In this document: positions 26,031-33,907 of the stretch, in pieces
How positions within the stretch are numbered: the first letter of the stretch is position 1
Layout of the letters: each line of letters begins with the position of its first letter
From: UBA6244 sp963676875
GTDB taxonomy: Bacteria; Bacteroidota; Bacteroidia; Bacteroidales; F082
DNA length: 64,000 nucleotides
Assembly (NCBI GenBank): GCA_963676875.1
Contig: OY781436.1
Span: forward strand, 1-64,000
Direction: 5' to 3'
Translations under genes and position numbers: made by a program
Notes under the pieces: generated by a model
What the model was told of the DNA's origin: nothing
What the model saw: the letters and a program-made list of their open reading frames with translations, nothing else
Databases searched by the model: none

Positions 26031-27498
26031 TTTCTTGCTTCTTGAGGATGGTGAGGTCCTCGTTTTCGAATAACACCGTCCATTTGGGTTTGTTGCGGTA
26101 TACGTTCACTTCCTTATAAAACTCCTCCTCCGACAAAGGATAGGTGTTTTCGATGGAAGTAAAAACAATGTATTCAGCATCCTTTACCAAGGGGAATTGA
26201 TACACCTTATCACGGAGAGCCAAGTGCGGAACCAATTTTGATTCAGCACTAACAACGGCATCCGGAGGAATAAGTTGCAGTTTTTGGTGCACCAGTTTTA
26301 CATTGATATCCCGCTGATAATGTGAGGCTTTATAAAACCTGATCTTATTTTTGTCTGTATAAAAAACGGTGTTGTCCATCACCCGAACCGTACATGCCAA
26401 ACCCAACACCACTACCAAAAGCCCTATATATTTCTTCAATCGAATGTTTGTCCATGTTTCTATCGCCGAAAACACTCCAATGGCCATAATGGGCGCAAAT
26501 TCAACACTGTATTGCCCAAAGATTCCCCACATCAACACATTGTCGTGAAACAATTTTTGAAAATAAATGGGAATCAACATCAGGAAGTATTGTGGCTTGC
26601 GCAATAAAAACGGAAGTCCTGCCATCAGCAGCAGAATATGGAGTTCAGCTTTTACATAATCTCCCAAAGGATGATTTATATGATTGATAAACAAGATTTT
26701 AACCGACTCCCAGGGATGTGTCAGCAGAAACAACAAAGCTTCCCCCGAATTGCTTCCCAAAACCGAATAATGAAAATGTGGGTAAGTATAATTATTTGAA
26801 AACCAAGGCATCACCACAGATGTAATGAAAGCAAAGTAGCCCAAACACAAAACAAAAACCCCAAGGAGGTAATTTCTGACGAAGCGATCGCGACGGTATT
26901 CAAAACTCAGTGCCAGGGCAATAAATGTCAACCACAAGGACATATTTTCCTTGGCCACAACAATCAAAACAACCAATAAAGTGGCCCATCCCAATTTCCT
27001 TTGTTTCACGAACACAAACAACCAGGGAACGATGGCCGACGCCACCACATTGCTATGATAATCAAAAGAAATGGCTGAAAAGCTGCCGAAGAACAAATAA
27101 TAATAGGTCGTTGCCATCAATGGCAATCCCCAATTCGTTTTATTGAGCGAAAAATACCTGTACACACCCCATCCTCCGGCCAGTACAGCCACAATTTGAA
27201 CAAATAGCAAAGTATAAGTCCCAAACAGCAAGTACAAAGGAGAAAAAATAATCAAATAAAGGTCGAAATGATCAGCAAGCAAATTCTCCGGAGCTTCCTT
27301 AAAAACAGTGCTGTCGTTCCATTGAAAGTGAAGATAATCGTACAAGGCATTGGTGTAGGCGCCCAAGTCAAGGGCATAGGTGCGCAAATTGTAGTGATTG
27401 ACCAACGAAATGGAAGCATAAAGCAATGCGAATAACAGGGTAAGCAACAAAAGATGCATGCGGGGATTACGAAAACTAAAAAAAGGCTTATCCATCAT
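26023..27498 (-). CDS. DUF2079-family polytopic membrane protein
   Basis: 491 residues with about nine to eleven hydrophobic helices and a soluble C-terminal tail of roughly 100 residues. The opening FALLYASISLVNHYNLRTYALDLGAYTNALYDY (segments) with an early acidic Asp after the first TM, and the downstream DHFDLYLI, are typical of DUF2079, a family resembling GT-C glycosyltransferases such as ArnT/PMT. A lipid-linked sugar transferase role is possible but unproven. It lies between a response regulator (convergent) and wecB (divergent); wecB makes UDP-ManNAc, which would be compatible with envelope polysaccharide work. Confidence 0.8.
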   Translation of the reverse strand: MMDKPFFSFRNPRMHLLLLTLLFALLYASISLVNHYNLRTYALDLGAYTNALYDYLHFQWNDSTVFKEAPENLLADHFDLYLIIFSPLYLLFGTYTLLFVQIVAVLAGGWGVYRYFSLNKTNWGLPLMATTYYYLFFGSFSAISFDYHSNVVASAIVPWLFVFVKQRKLGWATLLVVLIVVAKENMSLWLTFIALALSFEYRRDRFVRNYLLGVFVLCLGYFAFITSVVMPWFSNNYTYPHFHYSVLGSNSGEALLFLLTHPWESVKILFINHINHPLGDYVKAELHILLLMAGLPFLLRKPQYFLMLIPIYFQKLFHDNVLMWGIFGQYSVEFAPIMAIGVFSAIETWTNIRLKKYIGLLVVVLGLACTVRVMDNTVFYTDKNKIRFYKASHYQRDINVKLVHQKLQLIPPDAVVSAESKLVPHLALRDKVYQFPLVKDAEYIVFTSIENTYPLSEEEFYKEVNVYRNKPKWTVLFENEDLTILKKQEIK

Positions 27499-27652
27499 CC
27501 TGCTTTCCTAAATGAATTTGTTTTTTTAGGATCAAGGCACGAAAATACACAAACTTCCAACGATGGCTGCATTCACAAAAAAAATAACAATGGAATTGCG
27601 ATTGTATTCTTTGGAAAAAAAGTCCCATATTTGCGGCGAAAAACCCGGATTC

Positions 27653-28807
27653 ATGAAAAAAATAGTCACCATCGTAGGAGCACGCCCACAAATTATCAAA
27701 GCAGCAGCCCTCAGCAGGGCCATTGCCCAACAGTTCAGCACACGCCTGAGGGAGGTGATTGTGCACACCGGACAACACTACGATGCCGACATGTCGCAGG
27801 TATTTTTTGATGAACTGGGCATTCCAAAACCCGATTATAACCTGCAGGTGGGAAGCGCCTCACACGGGGTTCAAACAGCACGCATGATTGAAGGCATCGA
27901 GGAAATTCTCCTTAAAGAAAAACCCGATTTTTTGGTTTTGTACGGCGACACCAATTCCACGTTGGCCGGAGCCATTGCCGCCTCCAAAATCCATGTGCCC
28001 ATCGTACATATTGAAGCAGGTCTGCGCTCGTACAACAAGTCGATGCCCGAAGAAATCAACCGCATTATGTGCGACCATGCTTCTACCCTACTCTTTTCTC
28101 CCACCAAAACAGGTTTCCAAAATCTGATAAAAGAGGGGTTTAAACCCGACAACCAAAGTCCGTTTTCGGCCGACCATCCGGGAATCTTCCATTGTGGTGA
28201 TGTGATGTATGACAACAGTTTGTTTTTCAAGAAAAAAGCTGACGAAACCAGCCACATTCTCGACCAATATCAACTCACAAACGAAAATTTTATTCTGGGA
28301 ACCATTCATCGAAACAACAATACCGATGAACCCGAACGTTTGAAGGCCATTTTTTTGGCATTTATTCGGATGGCTGAACAGTATGAGGAAACCATTGTAT
28401 TACCTCTGCACCCGCGTACCACTAAGCTTTTGGAAAACAATCTCAATGCTGAACTATATAAAAAGCTACGCCAAACGACCAACATCAAATTAATCCCACC
28501 CGCATCGTTTCTCGACATGATTCAATTGGAAAGTCAGTGCAAGATGATCGTTACCGACTCGGGAGGCGTACAAAAAGAAGCCTACTTTTTTCAAAAACCC
28601 GCCATTGTCCTGCGTGCCGAAACCGAATGGGTGGAGCTGGTAGAGCAACGGACAGCCATATTAGCCGATGCCCATACTGAGGACATATTGAAAGCCTACC
28701 TGCATTTTAAGCACATGAAGGAAAAGATCACCTATCCTCCCCTTTTTGGCGATGGCCATGCAGCAGAGTTTGTCTGCCAAACCATGTTGTCGCAAAATAA
28801 AGATTAA
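27653..28807 (+). CDS. wecB: UDP-N-acetylglucosamine 2-epimerase (non-hydrolysing)
   Basis: 384 residues from ATG 27653. Interconverts UDP-GlcNAc and UDP-ManNAc for surface polysaccharides. Motifs: MKKIVTIVGARPQIIKAAAL, HTGQHYDADMSQVFF, LVLYGDTNSTLAGA, HIEAGLRSYNKSMPEEINR, THRNNNTD-like IHRNNNTDEPERL, LPLHPRT and VTDSGGVQKEAYF. Open sequence upstream of 27653 lacks family similarity and begins before a CATATTTG promoter-like box, so the later start is chosen. No other polysaccharide genes are adjacent apart from the DUF2079 protein. Confidence 0.95.
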   Translation: MKKIVTIVGARPQIIKAAALSRAIAQQFSTRLREVIVHTGQHYDADMSQVFFDELGIPKPDYNLQVGSASHGVQTARMIEGIEEILLKEKPDFLVLYGDTNSTLAGAIAASKIHVPIVHIEAGLRSYNKSMPEEINRIMCDHASTLLFSPTKTGFQNLIKEGFKPDNQSPFSADHPGIFHCGDVMYDNSLFFKKKADETSHILDQYQLTNENFILGTIHRNNNTDEPERLKAIFLAFIRMAEQYEETIVLPLHPRTTKLLENNLNAELYKKLRQTTNIKLIPPASFLDMIQLESQCKMIVTDSGGVQKEAYFFQKPAIVLRAETEWVELVEQRTAILADAHTEDILKAYLHFKHMKEKITYPPLFGDGHAAEFVCQTMLSQNKD

Positions 28808-28868
28808 GTGGCGTTTAACCGGAAAAACGCTAAGTCATCAATACTCAATATTTTAATAAAAAGATTGC

Positions 28869-28898
28869 TTGCTAATTCAAAAGAATTTTGTACTTTTG
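28869..28898 (+). promoter_or_regulatory. Promoter of the rpsF-rpsR-rplI operon
   Basis: TTG at 28869-28871 and TACTTTTG at 28891-28898 with a 19-nt spacer, an excellent match to the Bacteroidetes consensus. The leader to rpsF is about 45 nt and AT-rich. Confidence 0.75.
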
Positions 28899-28949
28899 CA
28901 AACCATTTTTTACACATTAATAATCAATTAATTAACTAATTATTTTATT

Positions 28950-29306
28950 ATGAACCAGTACGAAACCGTTTTCATTTTAACTCCCGTTTTGTCTGAAGAT
29001 CAGATGAAGGAAGCGGTAAAAAAGTATGAGAATTTTCTCACCGACCATGGTGCCACCATCGTGCATCGCGAAAACTGGGGATTACGTAAACTCGTATATC
29101 CCATCCAAAAAAAATCCACCGGATTTTACAACCTGATTGAATACAATGCTCCCGGCGATTTAATTGCCAACATTGAAATTCAACTCAAACGCGATGAACG
29201 TGTTCTTCGCTTCCTCACCGTAAAGCTCGACAAACATGCCATTGCATACAACGAGAAAAAACGCAGAAACAAAGCCGCTGAAGCAGCTGCAGAAAAGGAA
29301 GCTTAA
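28950..29306 (+). CDS. rpsF: 30S ribosomal protein bS6
   Basis: 118 residues. Binds 16S rRNA central domain together with bS18. Characteristic N terminus NQYETVFILTPVLSEDQMKE, core ENWGLRKLVYPIQKKSTGFYN and a charged Ala-rich C-terminal tail (RRNKAAEAAAEKEA). First gene of a three-gene operon; 28 bp to rpsR. Confidence 0.98.
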   Translation: MNQYETVFILTPVLSEDQMKEAVKKYENFLTDHGATIVHRENWGLRKLVYPIQKKSTGFYNLIEYNAPGDLIANIEIQLKRDERVLRFLTVKLDKHAIAYNEKKRRNKAAEAAAEKEA

Positions 29307-29334
29307 TTCAACCATTCACTAAATTTAAAGAACC

Positions 29335-29604
29335 ATGGCACAACCTAATTCAGATATAAAATATCTAACCCCGATTGCAGTTGATACCAAAAAGAAAAAA
29401 TACTGCCGGTTTAAAAAAAGTCGCATCAAATATATCGACTATAAAGACGCAAACTTTTTGCTCAAATTTGTTAACGAACAGGGAAAATTGTTGCCCCGCC
29501 GTTTAACAGGTACTTCGACCAAATATCAAAAGAAAGTGGCTCAAGCGGTAAAACGTGCCCGTCACCTGGCGTTAATGCCTTATGTAGCTGACTTATTAAA
29601 ATAA
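29335..29604 (+). CDS. rpsR: 30S ribosomal protein bS18
   Basis: 89 residues, with the conserved KYCRFKKSRIKYIDYKDANF region, LPRRLTGTSTKYQKKVAQAV and KRARHLALMPY. Forms a heterodimer with bS6 on the ribosomal platform. In Bacteroidetes bS18, bS6 and bS21 are known to help cover the 16S anti-Shine-Dalgarno. Followed at once by a strong Shine-Dalgarno for rplI. Confidence 0.98.
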   Translation: MAQPNSDIKYLTPIAVDTKKKKYCRFKKSRIKYIDYKDANFLLKFVNEQGKLLPRRLTGTSTKYQKKVAQAVKRARHLALMPYVADLLK

Positions 29605-29611
29605 AGGAGGG
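29603..29611 (+). promoter_or_regulatory. Strong Shine-Dalgarno of rplI (AAAGGAGGG)
   Basis: A near-complete anti-SD complement, with 8 nt between it and ATG 29620. It overlaps the rpsR stop codon. Such sequences are rare in Bacteroidetes, whose ribosomes largely ignore SD; no other start in this window has one this good. Confidence 0.8.
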
Positions 29612-29619
29612 AAATAGAT

Positions 29620-30069
29620 ATGGAAGTAATTCTTAAACAAGATGTTAACGGCGTAGGTTACAAAAACGACCTACTTACCGTGAAAAGCGGATTCGGAAGA
29701 AACTATCTGATCCCCAAAGGACTGGCTGTATTGGCTGACAAATCAGGTAAAAAACAACTGGCCGAGTTAAAAAAACAACAAGCTTTCAAAGAAGAAAAAA
29801 TTCTTCAGGAAGTGGGATCCATTGCCGAATTGCTTACTGATCTGGAACTGACCATCGGTACCAAAGCAGCTGCAACAGGTAAAATCTTCGGATCTGTTAA
29901 CTCGATCATCATTGCCAATGCCATCAAAGAAGCCAAAAACATTGATATCGATCGTAAGAAAATCATGCTCGACGACGACCACATCAAAGAAGTGGGCGAA
30001 TACAAAGCCATGATTAAATTGCACAAAGGTGTTCAGGTTGAGATTAAACTCAATGTTGTTGCCGAATAA
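29620..30069 (+). CDS. rplI: 50S ribosomal protein bL9
   Basis: 149 residues. N-terminal domain MEVILKQDVNGVGYKNDLLT, VKSGFGRNYLIPKGLA, a long helix, and the C-terminal rRNA-binding domain (GKIFGSVNS ... IDIDRKKIML ... GEYKAMIKLHKGV). Binds domain V of 23S rRNA. Last gene of the operon, ended by a terminator. Confidence 0.98.
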   Translation: MEVILKQDVNGVGYKNDLLTVKSGFGRNYLIPKGLAVLADKSGKKQLAELKKQQAFKEEKILQEVGSIAELLTDLELTIGTKAAATGKIFGSVNSIIIANAIKEAKNIDIDRKKIMLDDDHIKEVGEYKAMIKLHKGVQVEIKLNVVAE

Positions 30070-30090
30070 CCGATCAACTTTAGTATATTT

Positions 30091-30129
30091 GAAACCCTTT
30101 CAGGACTGCCTGAGAGGGTTTCTTTTTTT
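30091..30129 (+). terminator. Intrinsic terminator of the rpsF-rpsR-rplI operon
   Basis: Stem GAAACCCTTTCAGG (30091-30104) / CCTGAGAGGGTTTC (30109-30122) with one mismatch and a 4-nt loop, followed by TTTTTTT. Confidence 0.92.
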
Positions 30130-30138
30130 AATCAAAAT

Positions 30139-30909
30139 ATGATGCTGAGCAAAGCCAAAATAAAACTGATCAATTCGTTGACCCATAAAAAATACCGCGA
30201 ACAACAAGGATTGTTCATGGTGGAAGGATCGAACAATGTCCTCGACTTTCTGGCCAGCCAACTAAAAGTATCAGAAGTTTTTGCAACCAGCGAATGGTTG
30301 GAACTTAACAATGAAGGGACAAAGCACGTACTCACCCACGGCATCACCACTTCAGAAATGAAAAAAATTACGGCCCTCACCTCCCCGTCTGAAGTGCTGG
30401 CGATTTTTGAGCTACCCGATTTTTCAAAAAAAGAAAACACCTTTCAATCTTCACTCAAACTTGTCCTTGACGATATCAGAGACCCCGGTAATTTGGGCAC
30501 CATCATCCGCACTGCCGACTGGTTTGGCATCCGTCAAATAATTTGTTCCAACACCACCACCGATGCATTCAGTCCAAAAGTAGTACAAGCCAGCATGGGC
30601 TCTTTGTCAAGGGTGGCCATTAGCTACACCGACCTTCCGTTGTATTTTGAGCAATTGCCTGCCCCGATTCCTGTTTACGGGGCTTTGCTTGAGGGCACTT
30701 CCCTCAACCAAATCCAACATAAGGGTGAAGGTATTATCCTCATTGGCAGCGAAGCCCATGGTATCAACCCCGGTTTGTTTCCATATATCAGTCACCGTGT
30801 TACCATTCCGGCCGGAGCCATCGCCCCTACGGGCAAGGCCGAGTCGCTCAATGCTTCCATCGCCACGGCCATTATCTGTTATGAGTTAAGCAAGTCGGAT
30901 TTCCAATAG
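30139..30909 (+). CDS. TrmH/SpoU-family RNA 2'-O-methyltransferase
   Basis: 256 residues. SAM-dependent RNA ribose methyltransferase with a trefoil-knot fold. An N-terminal substrate-binding part (SLTHKKYREQQGLFMVEGSN) precedes motif 1 LDDIRDPGNLGTIIRTADWF, motif 2 IILIGSEAHGI and motif 3 PAGAIAPTGKAESLNASIAT. This arrangement is that of 23S rRNA methyltransferases of the RlmB/TsnR group; the exact target base cannot be assigned. It starts 9 bp after the ribosomal operon terminator. Confidence 0.93.
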   Translation: MMLSKAKIKLINSLTHKKYREQQGLFMVEGSNNVLDFLASQLKVSEVFATSEWLELNNEGTKHVLTHGITTSEMKKITALTSPSEVLAIFELPDFSKKENTFQSSLKLVLDDIRDPGNLGTIIRTADWFGIRQIICSNTTTDAFSPKVVQASMGSLSRVAISYTDLPLYFEQLPAPIPVYGALLEGTSLNQIQHKGEGIILIGSEAHGINPGLFPYISHRVTIPAGAIAPTGKAESLNASIATAIICYELSKSDFQ

Positions 30910-30965
30910 GGCTAAATTTTTATAACAATCCGCCGGACGAATCAACCTATAACAGGTTTTATTGG

Positions 30966-30973
30966 TATTTTTG
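30966..30973 (+). promoter_or_regulatory. -7 promoter element TATTTTTG
   Basis: TAnnTTTG match 16 nt before ATG 30990 of the NqrM-like gene, giving a very short leader. Confidence 0.6.
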
Positions 30974-30989
30974 CAAAAAATTAGTAAAC

Positions 30990-31256
30990 ATGTTTCTGAA
31001 AGTTCTATTGATATCGGTTGTATTTATTGGCCTGGCGGTTGCCGGATTTGCCATTAAAATGTTTTTCGTAAAAAACGGAGAATTTAAAAAACAATGTTCC
31101 TCGGTGGATCCCCATACCGGAAAATCGTTGGGTTGTTCATGTGAAGGCGCTCCCGGAGACGGAAGCTGTCGCAACGAAAAAGATAGCGGACATCACCACC
31201 ATCACGAGCACAAGCCCTCACCGGTTGTAGCTCAATTCAAAGAGCTTGAAGTATAA
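30990..31256 (+). CDS. Small membrane-anchored cysteine protein, NqrM-like
   Basis: 88 residues. One N-terminal TM (residues 4-26), then a soluble part with four Cys in the pattern C-x12-C-x-C-x8-C (QCSSVDPHTGKSLGCSCEG ... SC) and a His-rich tail HHHHHEH. NqrM, the maturation factor that helps insert iron into NqrDE in Vibrio, is likewise a one-TM protein with C-x(11-12)-C-x-C-x3-C. The gene is convergent with apbE and 2.6 kb from the nqr operon, so a role in Nqr assembly fits. The family match is by pattern and context, not by overall identity, and the longer last spacing is a difference. Confidence 0.6.
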   Translation: MFLKVLLISVVFIGLAVAGFAIKMFFVKNGEFKKQCSSVDPHTGKSLGCSCEGAPGDGSCRNEKDSGHHHHHEHKPSPVVAQFKELEV

Positions 31257-31262
31257 TCGTAC

Positions 31263-32267
31263 TTACTCGTCAAACCATTCAACCACGCGGGATCTAAACC
31301 CTTCGGTAGCCACTGAAGAAAACCCATCAGGGGTTGAATAGATAAAAAAACCTTCCAGTTTAGGGTTAGCCTCCACGAATTTCATGGATTCATCCAAACC
31401 CATCACCATGCACGCCGTGGCATAGGCATCTGCAAAGGCTGTACTGTCGCAAAGAATGGTGGCACTTAACAAAGTTTGTCGGGCAGGATACCCTGTTTTC
31501 GGATCGATGGTATGTGAGTAACGCACCCCATTTTCCTCATAATATTTGCGGTAGTTACCGGAAGTGGCAATGGAAGCATTATCCAACTCAATAACAGCTG
31601 ACAAAACACGATCGCTGTTTTTATCGGCAGCAGGTTTTTCAACTCCGACACGCCAATGACTTCCATCAGGTTTTTTTCCGCGACCTCTTATTTCTCCACC
31701 TATATCAATTAGGTAATTTTCAATGCCGAGACTTAACAAATAATCCCCGACCACATCCACCGAATAACCTTGAGCCACGGCATTAAAATCAAAGGAAATA
31801 CGTGGATCATCTTTTACAACCTTCCCGTTTTCAAGCCGTACCTTTTGGTAACCAATCAATTGCAACAAACTATCCACAATGGCCGTATCCACATGTTTTA
31901 TCCCATTGCTTCCAAAGCCCCACGCCCTGGCCAACGGTCCGACGGTAATATCGAAATCGCCATGGGTTTCAATGGACACTTGTCTTGAAATCTGATAGTT
32001 ATCAGTAAAAAAAACGTCCGGTACCACATTGGTATCGCCGCGGTTGATCCTACAAAGTATGGATTCCGGAGCCCACAACGACACCGATTGGTCGAAGGCC
32101 TTTAACAAGGAATCGATTTCCGGTTGCAAATTCCTTTCATGTGCATCGTAATAGATAATGGAATAATAAGTTCCCTGAGCTTCTCCGGTCAGCTTCATGG
32201 CCTTTGGTTGACGGCAACTCCCCAATAGTATTGGAAGTAATAGTAATAAATAGTAGATTCTGCGCAT
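31263..32267 (-). CDS. apbE: FAD:protein FMN transferase lipoprotein
   Basis: 334 residues. A lipobox (LLLLPILLGSC) anchors it in the envelope. ApbE uses FAD to attach FMN covalently to Thr of SGAT-type motifs; NqrB and NqrC encoded nearby carry such motifs. Family features: MKLTGEAQGTYYSIIYY, IDSLLKAFDQSVSLW, DFDITVGPLARAWGFG, SFDFNAVAQGYSVD, NYLIDIGGEIRGRG and YSHTIDPKTGYP. It is the last gene of a three-gene operon behind two barrel-like proteins (8 bp from the nearer one). Confidence 0.95.
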   Translation of the reverse strand: MRRIYYLLLLLPILLGSCRQPKAMKLTGEAQGTYYSIIYYDAHERNLQPEIDSLLKAFDQSVSLWAPESILCRINRGDTNVVPDVFFTDNYQISRQVSIETHGDFDITVGPLARAWGFGSNGIKHVDTAIVDSLLQLIGYQKVRLENGKVVKDDPRISFDFNAVAQGYSVDVVGDYLLSLGIENYLIDIGGEIRGRGKKPDGSHWRVGVEKPAADKNSDRVLSAVIELDNASIATSGNYRKYYEENGVRYSHTIDPKTGYPARQTLLSATILCDSTAFADAYATACMVMGLDESMKFVEANPKLEGFFIYSTPDGFSSVATEGFRSRVVEWFDE

Positions 32268-32275
32268 TTGAGAAG

Positions 32276-33034
32276 TTAAAAGCGGTAGGAAAGGTTAAAC
32301 GAAAAAGCCCCAACAGTTTTAATTTCATCGCGACCATCTCCCGGGTTATCCAGATACCGAACGCCAATGGAACCCACAACAGACAGGCTCATATCAGGAA
32401 CAGGACTAATTACGAGGCCATTATTAACGAAAAACCTCACCGCCAATGTTTCAATTTTATCTGTAATATAAACTCCATTGGTGTACACGTCATCGTCGTA
32501 GTATGATTGTCCAATGTTGATCCCCGGTCCTAAATAATATCGCACCTTGCCTTGTCCCGTCGGGTAAAAATTCAGGTTTAATCCGGTAAAATATTTATTA
32601 TTCACATTATCAAACCCATTGTGGTTTGAGTCGCTAAACCCAAGCGACAAGGGTATTTGCAACCCCATTTTTCCTCCTGAAAAAATATGCTCATACGACA
32701 GAGTAAACTCATTAACTATCAGCGAAAACAAATGGAATGTAAATAAGTTTTTTTTATACTCGTAAACCGACTTGAGTCGTTCTTCGTCCTGGAAGTATTT
32801 AATGCTTCCATCTTCGTAAGCAATCAAACTTATGTCGAGGTTGTCCAAGGCAAAAACCGCATTCGACACCCCATCAAATAGTTGGTATCTTGTTTCTACG
32901 CCATCCGACTTGATATTTTTAGCAGCAATACGCGCACTATTATCACGCAGATAAATGTAATCTTGTGCTTTCAAAGTGTTTATGGTACCCCATGCGAAGG
33001 CCAACACGAGCATCAATGTGGTTATATTTTTCAT
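32276..33034 (-). CDS. Outer-membrane beta-barrel-like protein, paralogue 2
   Basis: 252 residues. Signal peptide (to about residue 23, LKAQ), a short N-terminal region about the size of a strand-rich plug (ARIAAKNIKSDGVETRYQLF), then alternating strands and a terminal NLSYRF, an aromatic ending typical of outer-membrane barrels. It is clearly a tandem paralogue of the protein encoded just upstream (shared FHLF/FHML, NEFTLSYEHIF/SNFTMSYERIF, GKVRYYLGPGI/GKVRYFFGPGI). Middle gene of the operon with apbE, 12 bp after its paralogue. Function unknown. Confidence 0.7.
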   Translation of the reverse strand: MKNITTLMLVLAFAWGTINTLKAQDYIYLRDNSARIAAKNIKSDGVETRYQLFDGVSNAVFALDNLDISLIAYEDGSIKYFQDEERLKSVYEYKKNLFTFHLFSLIVNEFTLSYEHIFSGGKMGLQIPLSLGFSDSNHNGFDNVNNKYFTGLNLNFYPTGQGKVRYYLGPGINIGQSYYDDDVYTNGVYITDKIETLAVRFFVNNGLVISPVPDMSLSVVGSIGVRYLDNPGDGRDEIKTVGAFSFNLSYRF

Positions 33035-33046
33035 TGGAAGTCTGTT

Positions 33047-33817
33047 TTAAAAACGGTAAGATAAATTTAACGAAAGTTTGGCAGTAGTGATGGTTTTTCC
33101 GTCTTCCACCTCAAACAAATGACGCGCGCCAATGCTTCCCACCAACGAGAAACTAAACTGAGGTATGGGCGTAACCATGAATCCATTATTAACCATGAAA
33201 CTTAATGCACCTGTATTGTATTCCTGATAGACGGAGGAATAATCATAACCATCTCCATAAACACCGGTTGCATATTGGATTCCGGGCCCAAAAAAGTAAC
33301 GAACTTTCCCTTGACGGGTAGGGAAAATATTGAAGTTTAACCCGGCACTAAAACGATTGGCAAAACGATTTGACCAATCAGAGTCCCAGGGTAAGGGCAA
33401 ATATATTTCATCATTTGGTTCACCATAGCCCAGTGAAACGGGTACCTGCAAGCTATATTTCCCGCCTCCAAAAATACGTTCATATGACATGGTGAAATTA
33501 CTTACCACAAAATCAAGCATGTGAAAATTGAGCAGGTTATTTCCAAGAACGTAGTGGGTATTGGTTTTAACCTCCAAATGCTTTCCGTCGATAATTTCCC
33601 CATTGGCATATTGAATGGAAGTTACCTTTCGCACATCCACCGAATATTCCTGACCTGAACTATCGCTATAATCCTTGTAGAATACCGATTTTCCTTTGAT
33701 AACAATATCCTTGGCCTCGATTTTGGCTCGATTCTCCAATTGGATAATATCCTGAGCCATGCTGCTGCCCAGGAAACAAATAAATAACAAACTTGCAAGT
33801 AAACTACGGCGGCTCAT
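33047..33817 (-). CDS. Outer-membrane beta-barrel-like protein, paralogue 1
   Basis: 256 residues. Signal peptide ending GSSMAQ, an N-terminal segment ENRAKIEAKDIVIKGKSVFY, then barrel-like strands with SLGYGEPNDE, GKVRYFFGPG and C-terminal LNLSYRF. Tandem paralogue of 32276-33034. First gene of the operon that ends with apbE; promoter TATTTTTG at 33852-33859. I do not recognise a substrate or partner. Confidence 0.7.
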   Translation of the reverse strand: MSRRSLLASLLFICFLGSSMAQDIIQLENRAKIEAKDIVIKGKSVFYKDYSDSSGQEYSVDVRKVTSIQYANGEIIDGKHLEVKTNTHYVLGNNLLNFHMLDFVVSNFTMSYERIFGGGKYSLQVPVSLGYGEPNDEIYLPLPWDSDWSNRFANRFSAGLNFNIFPTRQGKVRYFFGPGIQYATGVYGDGYDYSSVYQEYNTGALSFMVNNGFMVTPIPQFSFSLVGSIGARHLFEVEDGKTITTAKLSLNLSYRF

Positions 33818-33851
33818 GTTTTGGTGTGTTGGTTATACATATATGGACATA

Positions 33852-33859
33852 CAAAAATA
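33852..33859 (-). promoter_or_regulatory. -7 promoter element TATTTTTG of the barrel-apbE operon
   Basis: Reverse-strand TAnnTTTG, 34 nt before the start codon at 33817; directly downstream of the nqr operon terminator. Confidence 0.6.
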
Positions 33860-33889
33860 GAAAAGGTGACAACTAAGTGCCACCTTTTC
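33860..33889 (-). terminator. Terminator of the nqrABCDEF operon
   Basis: Perfect 9-bp stem GAAAAGGTG (33860-33868) / CACCTTTTC (33881-33889); on the reverse strand it is followed by TATTTTTG, a T-rich tail that doubles as the next promoter. Confidence 0.75.
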
Positions 33890-33907
33890 GCAAATTTTAT
33901 TTTAATG

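Noticed and set aside
31200..31260. Poly-His tail of the small cysteine protein as an artificial tag
   Set aside because: Genomic context is natural and the His run lies within a broader charged tail; metal binding is the simpler reading.
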